Part shown: positions 35,002-45,680 of the stretch, in pieces
Position numbering within the stretch: the stretch's first letter is position 1
Layout: every line of letters starts with the position of its first letter
Origin: Enchytraeus crypticus
Lineage: Eukaryota > Annelida > Clitellata > Enchytraeida > Enchytraeidae
Direction: 5' to 3'
DNA: 64,000 nucleotides
NCBI GenBank assembly: GCA_905160935.1
Contig: CAJHZI010000554.1
Location: 170,001-234,000, forward strand
The notes under the pieces: generated by a model
What the model saw: only the letters and a program-made list of their open reading frames with translations
What the model was told of the DNA's origin: nothing
The model's database searches: none
Made by a program: the position numbers and the translations under genes

Positions 35002-38000
35002 TTATATTATTTTTCGTTTCGTAGAATAGGCCTACATCGATAATACTTTCACTTCAATGGCGCCAGTGTGTATATTGAGTAACATTACATAACAACAATT
35101 AGAGTGCTTCAGTCATCAATGACAACATCGAGCAATATTGAGACAAAATCACGTCGGCGAGCAAAAAGAAAGTCCAAAAAAGTGCAAATTCCAAAATCCA
35201 GAAACTGTATAAAGTTATAGGAGACGTCCCTGACATTGCCCTATGGCGAGAAACCGGACGTTAAATTCTTACCGATTATTGATTGATAGATTGATAATAA
35301 GCACCTAAACACAAGGTCTAAATACTGCAGTCAAAAATGGTTGATATGCTCTGCGTGGTAGGCAGCAAAGTAATATGATATTACCTAAAATAGTTATAGG
35401 CGATGTTTACCATGTGATAGGCTACAGACTTTGAACCCAGTGCAAATGGAATTTGAACCTGATGCTTCTAGGCTATAAGACTATCAAGCTTTGATCATCA
35501 TAGCAAAGTGCCTAAACTGGTAAAGTATGTATGCTATAAAGTTTATGTCTACTGATATATTTTCTGCCATTTTTGATTTATATTTCTTTTTAATCTCTGC
35601 CTCTCTAACTTTTTATATTGAAACGCTTCAAACCTTGTCTTAACCTTGTCTTACATCCCTTCCTATTTCTCTTTTTTATGAAAATCTTTGCTGAATTTTG
35701 ACAATTTCATATTGAATGTAATGAAGATTCTTTTGAAACAATTTATTCTTTGAATTGCATGTAGCGCATTCGTTTCATAATGGACTATTTATAGACTAAT
35801 TGCAGTTTTAGCAGGTCTACTTAAATGGCAACATAAAGGCTTTTGATTTACAAAAATGCAAATACATCATCCGAGTCGCCTTAGCTGCTGACTTTACCGA
35901 GTGACTGAATCACTGCACGACTCCAAATATGGCATTTCAAGATCAGAAGAGAGAAGAGAAGGATAGAATTCTGGAATGTTCTATATGTTTGAGTGAATTT
36001 AAGAGACCCAAGCAGCTTCCATGTCTGCACAGCTTCTGCGTCGAGTGCTTGAAGGATCTGTGCGAGAAAAGTGATGATGTCCAGACACCATGTCCTCTGT
36101 GCAGGTCTGAATTTTCTGTGCCACCTGGAGGAGTGGAAGTGTTTCCAGATAGCGACTTTTTAGGCAGGTTATTATTGGAAAAAGAAATTATGGAAGGACA
36201 GTCAAATAGCAGCTTGTGCGAGTTGTGTATAGAAGTCGAGGAGGAAGTAGAAGCCGACTCGTTTTGTGTGGACTGTAGACAGAGCCTCTGCAAGAAGTGT
36301 AAGATACGTCACGGTAAAAGCAAACATCTACAAGACCACGAAATCGTCAATGTTGATGACAAACCCACGAGAGGCGACTTGAGTCGTTTGTCCGCTAGTT
36401 ACTGTAAAACACACGAAGACAAGAGAATTGAACTATACTGCTGTGACTGTAAGTCACTTATTTGTTTTCTATGTAGCGTTATTGATCACAAAAGACATGA
36501 CTGCAAAGATCTAAAAGAAATCGCAAATGCGATGAAAACTCTTTCAGAAAATGATCAGAAAAATATTGATATAACCAATAACGAAGCAAGTACGAGGACA
36601 CAACGACTTAAAAAAATGAATGAATATTGTTTGCTTAAGATAGCATCCACAGAAAACGACGTAAAAGAGACAGTTGCTCATATTCGGCAACTACTGGACC
36701 AGTGTGAGAAGGAAATGTTGGAGAGATTGGACTCAGTAAAGGCAGTAATAAACAAAGAGTTAGAAAACCAGAAAAGCTTGGAGGAGCGCCACTCAACTAA
36801 GATCAACAGTTATCTTACCTACAGTAGAACTCTGATGGAACGAGGTACAGATTGTGAGATAATAAGAGCTGCTGAGGATCTACACAAGAGAGCTGAGGAG
36901 TTGATCAAGAATAGCAAGGAACATTCGATTAACCGTCAAGGATGGAAAATTGATTTAATCAGATCAACGATACCATCTGCAGATGATATACAAAAACTTG
37001 TGGGAACCATACTTTACTTACCAAAGACAGGTTAACCAGTTTAATTATTAGTTAAGCTTTAGCATTTGTTAGTCAAAGAATTTGTAATATTTTAGCGAAT
37101 TTGAATTCTATTCTTGGTCCACAAGAGGACTTTATATAGCAAACAAATATTCTGAATCATTGTCAAAATTTAAAATGTCTGGTCTGATTGCTATTGTCGA
37201 AATGTGTTTATAGAAATAAAATTGTATACATTAGAAATCTCTTTCGAGGTCCATGGTATATAGCACCTCCACTCATCTCTATATTCCGTTTTCCTCTTGA
37301 TGTCTACACTGGAGTAATTTTAGATCATCTAAAACATTCCTTTTGATATGACGTTATTCTTGGGGGGATTCTGATTATGACGAGGTTTACCCCTATGCCT
37401 TCCTCAGCTTCGACTAACATTTACTGGGCAACAGCGTCATTCTCTGAAAACACAATCCTTTTTACCCATTATACAGTTTTATGTTTTAAATTTAAATCGT
37501 AAATCTACATTATATGATTCTAGATGTTCAGGAAGGACTGTTCAACAGTTCTGACACTACTGTTAAGACAATACAATTCGAGAATGCAATTCATGGTGTA
37601 TCGGTCGTCGATGACAAGATTTTCGTGGTACAGGATGGTCAGTCAGATGTGAGTGTATATGACTCGAGCAGTCTGACAGCATTGAATGACATCAGTATAC
37701 CTGGAATGAGATTTCCTTGGGATCTGGCTGGTTGCTCCTACCATAAGGCCCTGTATGTCAGTGACATGGAACTCAGGTGTATCCACAGAGTCGACCTCAA
37801 CAAAAACTCTGTTACTCGCTGGATGATGAGAGAGCATCATAGTCCATGTGGTATCTCAGTTACATCAAAGCGCACACTGCTAGTTACTATACGTATAACT
37901 GGTACTGGTAGTAGTGGTTCAAAAGAATGTGTACTGGAGGAATACAAAAGTGATGGTCAATGCGTGCGCTGGATTAAACTTCACAATGGTATTGAATCAG

Positions 38001-39985
38001 CATGGAAGACTGAAGAGTTGTTAGGAAATCACTTTGTTATCTCTCAGTGGTCTGAGACATCACTGCACAGAATCTGTATCATCGACTCTGATGGTAAGAT
38101 TATGAGTTCTTATGGAGGAGAGAGTGGACAAGGTGAAGGTCAGCTGAACTCACCCTATTCTCTATCAGTAGATCACACCAGTAAACGAGTATTTCTTGCT
38201 GATAGCGGAAATAATCGAGTTTTGTGTTTTGAGAGTGATCTGAAGTGTCGAGGTCAGGTTAATATATCAGACGTCCTCAATGATTCCTTTAGAGTATACT
38301 TTGATTCGTCAACCAAACGACTGTTTGTTGGTGAATTGGGGGGTCGTCTTGTAATAATTAGTCCCAGTACTTCAATGTCATAGATCTAACACTGTGCTCA
38401 GAGTACAGCGAACAACTCTGATGAGCCTGAAATATGCAGAAAGATTGCACTAGCAAAAGAGGCTTTAAGTAGGTAGGTAGGCCTTCGGTAATAGGAAAGA
38501 ACCTTTAACAAAAAGTCTAAATAAAGTCAAAAAATAAGGATAATGAAACGTTGGTTTGGACCACGCTATTGTATGGATGTGAAATATGGACCTTAAGGAA
38601 GGAAGATATTAGGAAACTGGAGGCATTGGAAATGTGGATATAGAGAAGACTGGAAAGATATAGCTGTATTGAAAAAGTTACAAATGAGGAAGTTCTGGAG
38701 AGAGTTGGCACAGATAGACAGTTGATAAATGTATTAAGAAATAGGAAGAAGAGTTGGATAGGACACATTCTAGGGGGGAAGGTCTATTAAAAGAGGTCAT
38801 AGAAGGTAGAATGGAAGGAATAAGAGGCATAGGCAGGACGAGATTAGGTATGTTAGATGATTTAAAGATCCAGTCATATGTGGACATGAAGAGGAAAGCG
38901 GAAGACTTCTGACTTTAATTAAATTAAATTCGTTAGACTGTAGTCAGATGGATAGACATTGAATTTTGTAAAAATTTGTTAATTTTAATATAAAATTCTA
39001 CTATAGATATCTTAAGTTTGGTGGAATCAACTGTGAGATCAAACAAATTTTATGTACATTTATAATCAAGGTTTTTGTGATATAGAAGTTCTAAAGTAGA
39101 GCTATTTGTATTGATAATCTTCTAATGTTAACGCTGTATGTTCTGATAATTATGTGCGAAGTGTCATTACTAGGCCTACTTCAAGGCTACTTGACTACCA
39201 TAGCAAATTATTCATGATATTTGCTGTATGTAACGTTTTAAGTTGAAGAAGATGTATCGAATAAGTTCAATTGTGAGCTGTTAACATTAACGATACTAAT
39301 AGTAAGATATTGAAACTTTTTCATATTAAGTATATGTATCGAATAAGTTGCATGTCAATTGTGAGCTTTTAATTTCAACGATATTGATAAATATACATGC
39401 ACAACATTAATTAAAAAGATATTGCTTAGTATAAATGTAAAGAGCTGGTAAAGCTAATTCTTAACGTCAGTTTCCACTATCGAAAGCGATGTCACTGGCG
39501 GGAGAGCCCAGTATTTCAATCCCGCAAATACTTATCCGCTGTCGTATATCTTACCGACATCGCCATAAAAGTATAAGTATAGAAGTATTTAGAGTTGCAT
39601 ATTTGTTAATAAATCTGTAAACATGACTCGTTTATGATCAATTATGAATGGTTCACTAGTACAATTTACGTTGAATATTTAAATGTTATTCAAACAGACA
39701 GAATTCAAGCAGAAGAGAGAGAGATAGAGAGAGAGAGAGAGCTAGAAATGCGAGTGAGAGAGATGGATAGGAGGATGATCAACACCATCTTTTATTTAAT
39801 AACAGGTTTCATTTGAGTTAGGATTGTACATTTTTTGAAGAAATTTGTGGAGCCTAGACGCTCAACAACCGAATGACTTTCTGACGCTGGTTTGTAATTT
39901 AGTGCTCTGTTGCCTTTTACGACATGCGCAGTCCACTGTTAGTCTATTCTTCAGCAACCCGGACACAACACGGCTATAGATACAA

Positions 39986-40016
<31 letters not shown>

Positions 40017-42303
40017 AAGAAAGAAAGAAAGAGTGAGAGAGAGCGAAAGTCATAACATATAATAACAACATAACAACAATTAGAGTGCTACAGTCATCAA
40101 TGACAAAATCGATCATTATTGACATCATCTAGCAATACATGACAACATAGAGCACTATTTACAACATCAAGCTCCATTGACAACATCTATCACCATTGAC
40201 AACATCGAACACTACATGAAGACATCGAGCACAACATGACAACATCGAGCTCTACATGTCAACATCTAGCACTACCGATGACAGACAGGAAGACAGAGAC
40301 AGAGACATAGAGAAACCCCACATGATCACTACCCGCCCAGGCTGCCGCTGTCAGACAGAGCTGTCCGTGTACCATTGACAATATCTAACAATACATGACA
40401 ACATCGAGCATTATTGACATCATCCAGCACTATTAATGACTGACAGGAAGGCAGACAGAGATACAGCAGACATAACATTACATAACACAATAACAACAAT
40501 TAGAGTAAAGCAGTCGTCAATGACAACATCATGACAACATCATTGGCAATCCCGAACTCTACATGATAACATAGAGCACTATAGAAGACAGACAGGAAGG
40601 CAGACAGAGACATAGAGAAGCCCTACCTGACCACTACCCGCCCAGGCTGCCGCTGTGAGACAGAGCTGCCCGTGCGGGTGCTGATCTCTGAAGTAATGCC
40701 CGTCAGCCATCGTATTGACCAACTCAGCCTGATCCTCAGCTCCCAACGCCTTCAACATCTTCTCCACAAGCTCAGCATTCCCATTAGCCACAGCCACGTG
40801 CAGGCCCGTCTGATTGTGGTACTCCTTCGTCTCGTACTTAGCCATTATCAGTTCCCTGTCGCCCACCCCGAGCAGAAAGTCCACGATATCAGCGTGGTTG
40901 TAGAGGAGCGCCACGTGGAGAACGGTAGCTGAGGACTCTGTCTCTCGGAAGTCATGCTGCCCCAGCTTCAATCCGGTCTTGATTATGATCTTGCAGAGGA
41001 TTTTCGTTACGTCCAGTTTGTTCAGCTTAACAGCACGGAAGAGCGTTTCGACAAATTGGGATCGATTGTCGACCAGCATCCGAGCGTAGCTGGCGACCAC
41101 TGATTGGGGCGGAGGAACGGACGAATCGTCGCTTATCTCAGTAGATGTCATGCAGGATTTCGTCTTTCCCATCTTAATGAAAGTTCGCGGCATTGAGTGA
41201 CCTTTGACCTTTAGTAGTTTGGCGCAAGACCAGCAGAGAGAGTGGACCTTTTCGGCCTCTTCGCTATCATGGTCTTCCACCATATGATCTTCATCGACAG
41301 TTAAGAGGCTTCCAGACGGAATATGGATGCGGAGTTCGTCTTCACCTACGCTCTGGAATCTCTTCCGCTTCAGTTCTTCCAGTTGCGATTGATCGAGGAA
41401 CCCGGCGGTGGAAACTCTCCTACCTATATTGATCATCGAGAATTTTCTCAGTCTCGCCAGTCGGCCAGTGGGAACAGAACATTCCGGAACCTCGTCTTCC
41501 ATTTCTGGCGACTTACTGGGTATCAGAATGCCTCCGTTTGGCAGGAGAAGCTCATCCGCTTTTTCACTGTCATCATCCTCTTCGATTTGTCGTCGTGATT
41601 CATGAAGGCGCCGCTGAGCCATCTTCCCTTTCCAGTTGTCATACTGACCGTTGCTTCTCTTCCTCCGGAGCGTCCGTCCCTTTCCCAAAAGTATCGCTTG
41701 CGGAATGAGATCCAGCATCCTGTTGATGTCACAATCCGGTGGTGCTTCCAACTCAGCGAGAAGTTCCTGTCCAGCAGGAGTCTCCTTCATCACTCTCACG
41801 ATCCTCTTCTTGTTTCTCACCGGACCCTGTACCACTCGGACCTCAACCGTTCTTCCGTCTGGAAAAGCCTTCGTGATGGTTGAGACTTGGACTGAACTGC
41901 CGGATTCGATGTCAGCCTCATCGTCTATCGGCTGATACAACCTCCAGTGATCCTTCACCGGTCTGTCGTCCTGGGCGTAGATGTACTTGGGTGGGGTCTT
42001 GGATCTGATTCCGCTTTCCTTTTCCGGTTTGGCGACGCTTTCCTTCAGTTCTTCCTTCAGGTGCAGACTCACTCCGCTAAGGATGTCGTCAAGGTCCTCG
42101 AGGCAGGAGGCTGCCTCGCCAAGGGCAAAGATGTTCGTGTCGGTTTCTCGGTTGTAGGCGGCGCTGATGCTGCGGGGGCCCTTCTCGCCCCCGCCTGGTT
42201 GCTGGGCGGTGGTGGATGCGGCGTTTGCGGGCTTCTTGGAGTCGTTTTGACTGGGAGAACCCGTCGCCGATGTCATGGAATCTTTTCTGTCGACGTCAGC
42301 CAT
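31310..42303 (-). CDS. TRPV-type cation channel, three coding exons, hosting a nested gene
   Basis: Exons are 42303-40627, 33868-33368 and 32335-31310, all joined in phase 0 at GT-AG sites, giving 1067 residues. Exon 1 has a long, charged, probably disordered N-terminus (about 390 residues) and then ankyrin repeats (ATVLHVALLYNHADIVDFLL, QTGLHVAVANGNAELVEKML). Exon 2 continues the ankyrins (GNTLLHSII, NHDGHSPLALAM) and the linker ending VTYEVTELTSFA, as in TRPVs before S1. Exon 3 has six hydrophobic helices, a pore-loop segment between S5 and S6, and S6 ending LLMNMLIAMM, the TRPV S6 signature. The N-terminus is longer than usual (TRPVs are about 700-900). The start Met follows a possible 5' UTR acceptor, TTACAG. 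The C-terminus ends soon after S6, so a further exon is possible. Intron 1 (33869-40626) holds TRIM gene 2 on the other strand. The family is clear; the subtype is not. Confidence 0.85.
32463..32510. mobile_element. solo end of MITE-like family G
   Basis: GACGTCCCTGACATGGCC and CCGGACGTTAAAT match the ends of the 7292-7722 element. It lies in TRPV intron 2. Confidence 0.5.
33045..33195 (+). mobile_element. SINE/MITE-like family C copy
   Basis: GTGCTACAGTCATCAATGAC to CCAAAATCCAGGAAATCAGT, in TRPV intron 2. Confidence 0.7.
33880..34900. other. TRPV intron 1, distal part
   Basis: It contains a (GAT)n tract at 34346-34420 and a GCGCGGATCCAGAGGGGGCC patch at 34140 that resembles a DNA-transposon end. 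No gene was recognised. Confidence 0.45.
34909..34998. repeat. (TA)n then (GA)n
   Basis: About 52 bases of TA followed by 38 of GA in TRPV intron 1. Confidence 0.95.
35090..35215 (+). mobile_element. SINE/MITE-like family C copy with adjoining family G end
   Basis: ATTAGAGTGCTTCAGTCATC to CCAAAATCCAGAAACTG, followed at 35218-35270 by a family G end (GACGTCCCTGACATTGCCC). Confidence 0.7.
35929..38383 (+). CDS. TRIM-NHL protein, copy 2, nested in a TRPV intron
   Basis: It has the same architecture as copy 1. Exons are 35929-37030 and 37524-38383, joined in phase 1 (AAGACAG|GTTAAC ... TTCTAG|ATGTTC), giving 653 residues. RING cysteines and histidine are all kept (CSICLSEF...CLHSFCVEC...CPLC). 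B-boxes start at CELCIE and at CKTHED, then comes a coiled coil. NHL repeats lie in exon 2, clearest at GQGEGQLNSPYSLSVDHTSK. An insertion relative to copy 1 (Gly-Thr-Gly-Ser-Ser-Gly) sits in the propeller. The RING block is almost identical to copy 1 at the DNA level, including silent sites, while the segment just after it and the coiled coil differ at many positions. It lies wholly inside TRPV intron 1 in antisense orientation. It is likely functional, since no stop or frameshift is seen. Confidence 0.9.
37236..37335 (-). mobile_element. LINE 3' end fragment in TRIM gene 2 intron
   Basis: In reverse it shows the GGTCCATGGTATATAGCACC and CCTCTTGATGTCTAC words of the LINE tail. It lies in the intron 37031-37523 and is absent from the copy 1 intron. 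Confidence 0.6.
38450..38925 (+). mobile_element. LINE ORF2 C-terminal fragment
   Basis: The conceptual translation has ETWTLRKED-like, RKLEALEMW, VTNEEVLERVGTD and KKSWIGHIL words. These are the C-terminal signature of many non-LTR retrotransposon ORF2 proteins, downstream of the reverse transcriptase. Stops and frameshifts break it. It begins about 70 bp after the TRIM gene 2 stop. Confidence 0.8.
39447..39568 (-). mobile_element. SINE family A copy
   Basis: In reverse: GCTAATTCTTAACGTCAGTTTC to CTTACCGACATCGCCA. It lies within the duplicated 3' flank of TRIM gene 2. Confidence 0.7.
39842..39980 (-). mobile_element. SINE family B 5' half
   Basis: In reverse: GGAGCCTAGACGCTCAACAACC, GTTGCCTTTTACGAC and GTCTATTCTTCAGCAACCCGG, followed by a (GA)n tract at about 39985-40040. 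Confidence 0.65.
40065..40560. repeat. degenerate satellite of about 20-25 bp grown from a family C end
   Basis: It starts with a family C 5' end (TAGAGTGCTACAGTCATCAA) and continues as repeated GACAACATCGAGCACTAC-type units, interrupted by a partial copy of the TRPV exon 1 end. Confidence 0.65.
40276..40367 (-). repeat. partial duplicate of the TRPV exon 1 3' end and donor
   Basis: About 90 bp match 40586-40672, including the last about 45 bases of exon 1 (TACCCGCCCAGGCTGCCGCT on the plus strand) and the donor region, 300 bp further into the intron. The duplicated donor still has GT (CAT|GTGGGG against CAG|GTAGGG). Confidence 0.8.
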
Positions 42304-42529
42304 ACTGTAAGAGTGGCTTTAACCTGGAAGCATGGGAAAATACAAGCACTCAATATGAAAATACTAGAATGTACTCGTGTGCAAAAAAGTACACATCTAG
42401 GGCAAACTGTCAATTCTAACTAAACAGGAATTTGAACCCAAACCTTTCAATCCTAAAGCGGACGTCCTACCAACGTACCATGCGCCTCTCAAGAAATCAA
42501 TATCTAAATTTATCATATACATGTATACA
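42304..42529. other. upstream of the TRPV coding start
   Basis: Minus-strand ATG is preceded by TCTTACAGT, which could be a 5' UTR acceptor. No promoter motif is claimed. Confidence 0.35.
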
Positions 42530-42650
42530 TATATATATATATATATATGTATGAAAATTGTTTTAATGATTTATAAACGATACATATGAGGCTTTGTAAA
42601 TTTATGACTGATATTTGTATCATATTTGTCATTATTAAATTTATTGTAGA

Positions 42651-42783
42651 CACTGGCTGGAGACTGGAGATGTCGATAACATATTCGACCGCGGATCAGT
42701 ATGTGCGGGGTTCAAATCCTGGGCTCGCCCGTCACTGACATCGCTTTCGAGTTAGGAAACTGACTTTAACCTTAGCTGTTTAG
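42651..42783 (+). mobile_element. SINE family A copy
   Basis: GGCTGGAGACTGGAGATGTCG to GACTTTAACCTTAGCTGT, with GGGGTTCAAATCCTGGGCTC inside. It runs into (TA)n at 42786-42838. Confidence 0.8.
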
Positions 42784-42784
42784 C

Positions 42785-42785
<1 letters not shown>

Positions 42786-42838
<53 letters not shown>
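42786..42838. repeat. (TA)n microsatellite
   Basis: TA tract between the SINE and the mariner-type element. Confidence 0.95.
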
Positions 42839-42840
<2 letters not shown>

Positions 42841-43789
42841 CAGGGTGGGTTAAAAAAAGATAACACCTGCAAAAAGTTAGAATATCACAGGCTATTGTTA
42901 ATATTTTCAAATCAAACTTTTACCAAATACTAAAGGACTAATTTTGAATGGGGTGGCCAATTTTCATCAATTGTGGTACATATATTGACCAATTATGAAA
43001 GTTTCAGCAGAGCAACCCCCCATTTTTGAACGTACTGTTAATAAAATTGTTATTTTATTTTATTTATATTTTAGCTCTGAAAAGGATCGTTGTGGTGGTT
43101 CAGAAAGAACCAGTTGTATCTGCTAGCATTACTACCTATTCGATATGCTTTCCTCCAGCTGCTGTGCAGGACTGCAGTCGCTTTCGGAATGCTAGGACAG
43201 CCTTGTTGATTCCAGTTTGGGGCAGTCTCTCCCAAATTGATGGTAGGTAGCACTTCCTGCAGTTCTGTCTGGTTTTTAGGCTTCGACTAGTGTTCCTGAT
43301 AGAGATGCAGCATGGTTCCCCAGACACGGTAATCCCGAGGATTTTGATCGGGAGAGTTTGGAGGCAATTCACTCTTCATGATGAAATGCAGATTTCTCTC
43401 GCTGATCCATGTGCATGACGAGATGCATGAGCCGGAGCATCATCCAACTGAAAGATGAAACCATTTGGTAGGAGAGCATAGCAATCATCAAACAGCTCGG
43501 AAAATAAAGTATTGACGTAATACTGAGGGTTCACCTTTTCCTTCTCGCCAATGAAATGCAGTTTGCCCTTACCGTTGTAGCAAAAGCTATTTTTAGGTAA
43601 TAAATGGGGGGTTGCTAAGCTGAAACTTGTATATCCGGCCAATCCTTAGATTAAAATGGATGAAAATTGGCCACCCCATCAACAATTAGTCCTTTAGTAA
43701 TTGGTAAAAGTTTGCTTTGAAAATATTAACAGTAGCCTGTGATATTTAAACTTCTTGCAAGTGTTATCTTTTTTTACTTACCCTGTTTA
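42841..43789 (-). mobile_element. degenerate mariner/Tc1-type DNA transposon
   Basis: Terminal inverted repeats of about 130 bp (starting CAGGGT) run inward from 42841 and 43789 and match by eye at most positions. An example is TATCACAGGCTA(T/C)TGTTAATA. Both ends lie in TA-rich DNA, and TA is the known target of this superfamily. The minus strand encodes part of a DDE transposase: HFIGEKEKVNPQYYVNTL, FIFQLDDAPAHASR (second catalytic Asp) and, in another frame, LPPNSPDQNPRDY (third Asp). A frameshift separates these, and the N-terminal DNA-binding part is missing. It is a dead element. Confidence 0.85.
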
Positions 43790-43793
43790 TATA

Positions 43794-43796
<3 letters not shown>

Positions 43797-43842
<46 letters not shown>

Positions 43843-43930
43843 GTACTATAATATGTATATATATAATATATATATATATATAATATTTATAATATATATA
43901 TATACATATATACTATAATATGTATATATA

Positions 43931-43984
<54 letters not shown>

Positions 43985-44008
43985 TATATACATGTATATA
44001 TATATGTA

Positions 44009-44039
<31 letters not shown>

Positions 44040-44040
44040 T
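43797..44040. repeat. (TA)n tract with ACATGTATA interruptions
   Basis: About 240 bases of TA-rich repeat on the other side of the mariner-type element. Confidence 0.95.
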
Positions 44041-44075
44041 CATACCTCTGTCAGTCAGCAGGCAAATGAAAATCT

Positions 44076-44108
44076 GCAAGATCATAACACCCGGTGTTAT
44101 GATCTTGC
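44076..44108. repeat. 33-bp near-perfect palindrome
   Basis: Sixteen-base arms (GCAAGATCATAACACC and its reverse complement) are separated by one C. Confidence 0.9.
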
Positions 44109-44359
44109 TAATTGTTCTTCAGATTCTATCTGCCGCTACACTAACCAACAGAGGCATTGTGTAATCAGATATCTATCTTCCATTAGATATCGACCGATTT
44201 GGCAACAACAATAATTATTATACAGTTTCCATATGAATATATCTTCTTCTTCTCTCAATCCTAACTCTAATCTTACCCCAAACCCTTAACCCTAGATAAC
44301 ACCCCAAGCTTGGATGCCCATTTTTATTTCTGTAAGCGTCATCAATATCATCATATTCC

Positions 44360-44600
44360 GCTGAATGTCTAAATAGCGTAGGGGTAACGTCATGAAGTTT
44401 TAAATGACAAATCCTGCGGTGAATTGAACCCTCGTGGGTTTGAATCCCAGCTGCGCTGATCTGAGAGTAAAATCTCGGACATTCACTGGACTGGTTATAA
44501 GGAAAATGGTCTAAATTGCCTAACGGATTAAACATATGGTTTTAAAAGTGATAGATATCAACACAGTTGATTATTCACTATAATGCGTGTTTACTTTACT
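44360..44600 (+). mobile_element. SINE family D copy
   Basis: TAAATAGCGTAGGGGTAACG, TGGGTTTGAATCCCAGCTGC and GATATCAACACAGTTGATTA. Confidence 0.75.
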
Positions 44601-44604
44601 TTAC

Positions 44605-44775
44605 TTTTTAAATCCCAGTTGAACTAGGGTCGGGATACGAATAGACCTTCCTTTTAAGTTTTTCCATTCGCTTAAATTTTGTAGCAATTTTTTAAAAATT
44701 TTGTTGCAATATCTGGAGCCCTGGCGCTTACCAACCGTATGCTTTTTCGGACGTTGGTTTGGATCTTGTTTCTTA
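44605..44775 (-). mobile_element. SINE family B fragment
   Basis: In reverse: AATCCCAGTTGAACTAGGGTC to ACGTTGGTTTGGATCTTG. Confidence 0.65.
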
Positions 44776-45494
44776 GTTCTTCAAGCGCAAAATTAGAAAG
44801 CAAAAAATCTAAATAAGCAATGAAAATAGGTCGACATTTAATCTCTTTCGATATCATAAGAATAAATTCTTTCATTTCTTTTCTTCTGCAATAAACTCGT
44901 AGAGTCCAATGTGATAATCGCCTAGTGTTTAAACACAGTGTGGGTTAACAATGCACCTAACTGACCCAGATATATCCTTGCACGCTAACAGAAGTGGCTA
45001 GTAGTCGAGAGTGAGGTAGGGGTCATAGAAATGGGAATTGGTCCCCCTGATTTTTGCTAAAAATTAAACTAATAATATAAGTATTTCTCAAAATATTAAT
45101 GTGTTTTAGAGTATAGGAGTATAATCCCGACTCTGGCTAGACTGGGATTTAAGGGAAGATTTTGATGATGATTTTAAGTTTAGGAGAAAAATTCGTCCAT
45201 TGAGGAGAGAAAGAGAGAGAGAGAAAAAAAATTTATTAGATTAAAATATATCATGCAAAATGAAAACAAGCACACGTATATAGTCAGATTGAATAGACAA
45301 ATTGAATTGAAAGCAAAATGATATAAAGTAAAATATGAAAAAGGGGAAAAATAATGCCAATCAAACAAATTAAAAAGAAACAGAAACAATAGGTAATCAA
45401 AGAGAACGAGAAGCATTCCTTCTAGTATTTAACGTTCGTTCATCCAATTGAACCAGAAATGTAACAGAAATATTAACCTAAGATCTGACATGAG
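44776..45494. other. noncoding region
   Basis: A family B tail remnant at about 45125-45172 (ACTGGGATTTAAGGGAAGAT) and an AG/AAAA patch at 45205-45230. No gene was seen. Confidence 0.5.
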
Positions 45495-45499
45495 CTAGA

Positions 45500-45680
45500 A
45501 AACAAAGAGAAGGAGAGATAGGGAGAGATAGAGAGAGAGAGAGAGAGAAAAAAAATAGAAAAAGAGAAAGAGAGTTAGTGAGAGAGAGTGAGGGAGAGAG
45601 TTAGTGTGAGAGAGAGAGAGAGAAAGAGAGAGAAAAGAGAGAGTAGAAAGACAGAAGAAAGAGAAAGAAAAGAGAGAATG
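45500..45680. repeat. (GA)n-rich tract
   Basis: Imperfect GAGAGA with AAAA interruptions. Confidence 0.9.

Larger units (their letters stand above)
35790..39680 (+). repeat. segmental duplication, copy 2 (carries TRIM gene 2)
   Basis: Direct-orientation partner of 24650-29720. Upstream similarity begins about 140 bp before the start codon (GTTTTAGCA, CACGACTCCAAATATGGC). The 3' flank blocks match too. It carries a LINE fragment and a family A SINE that copy 1 lacks. Confidence 0.65.

Noticed and set aside
40579-40626. Extension of TRPV exon 1 to the stop at 40579
   Set aside because: The phase-0 donor at 40627 joins exactly to exon 2 and restores an ankyrin repeat. The extension is intron.
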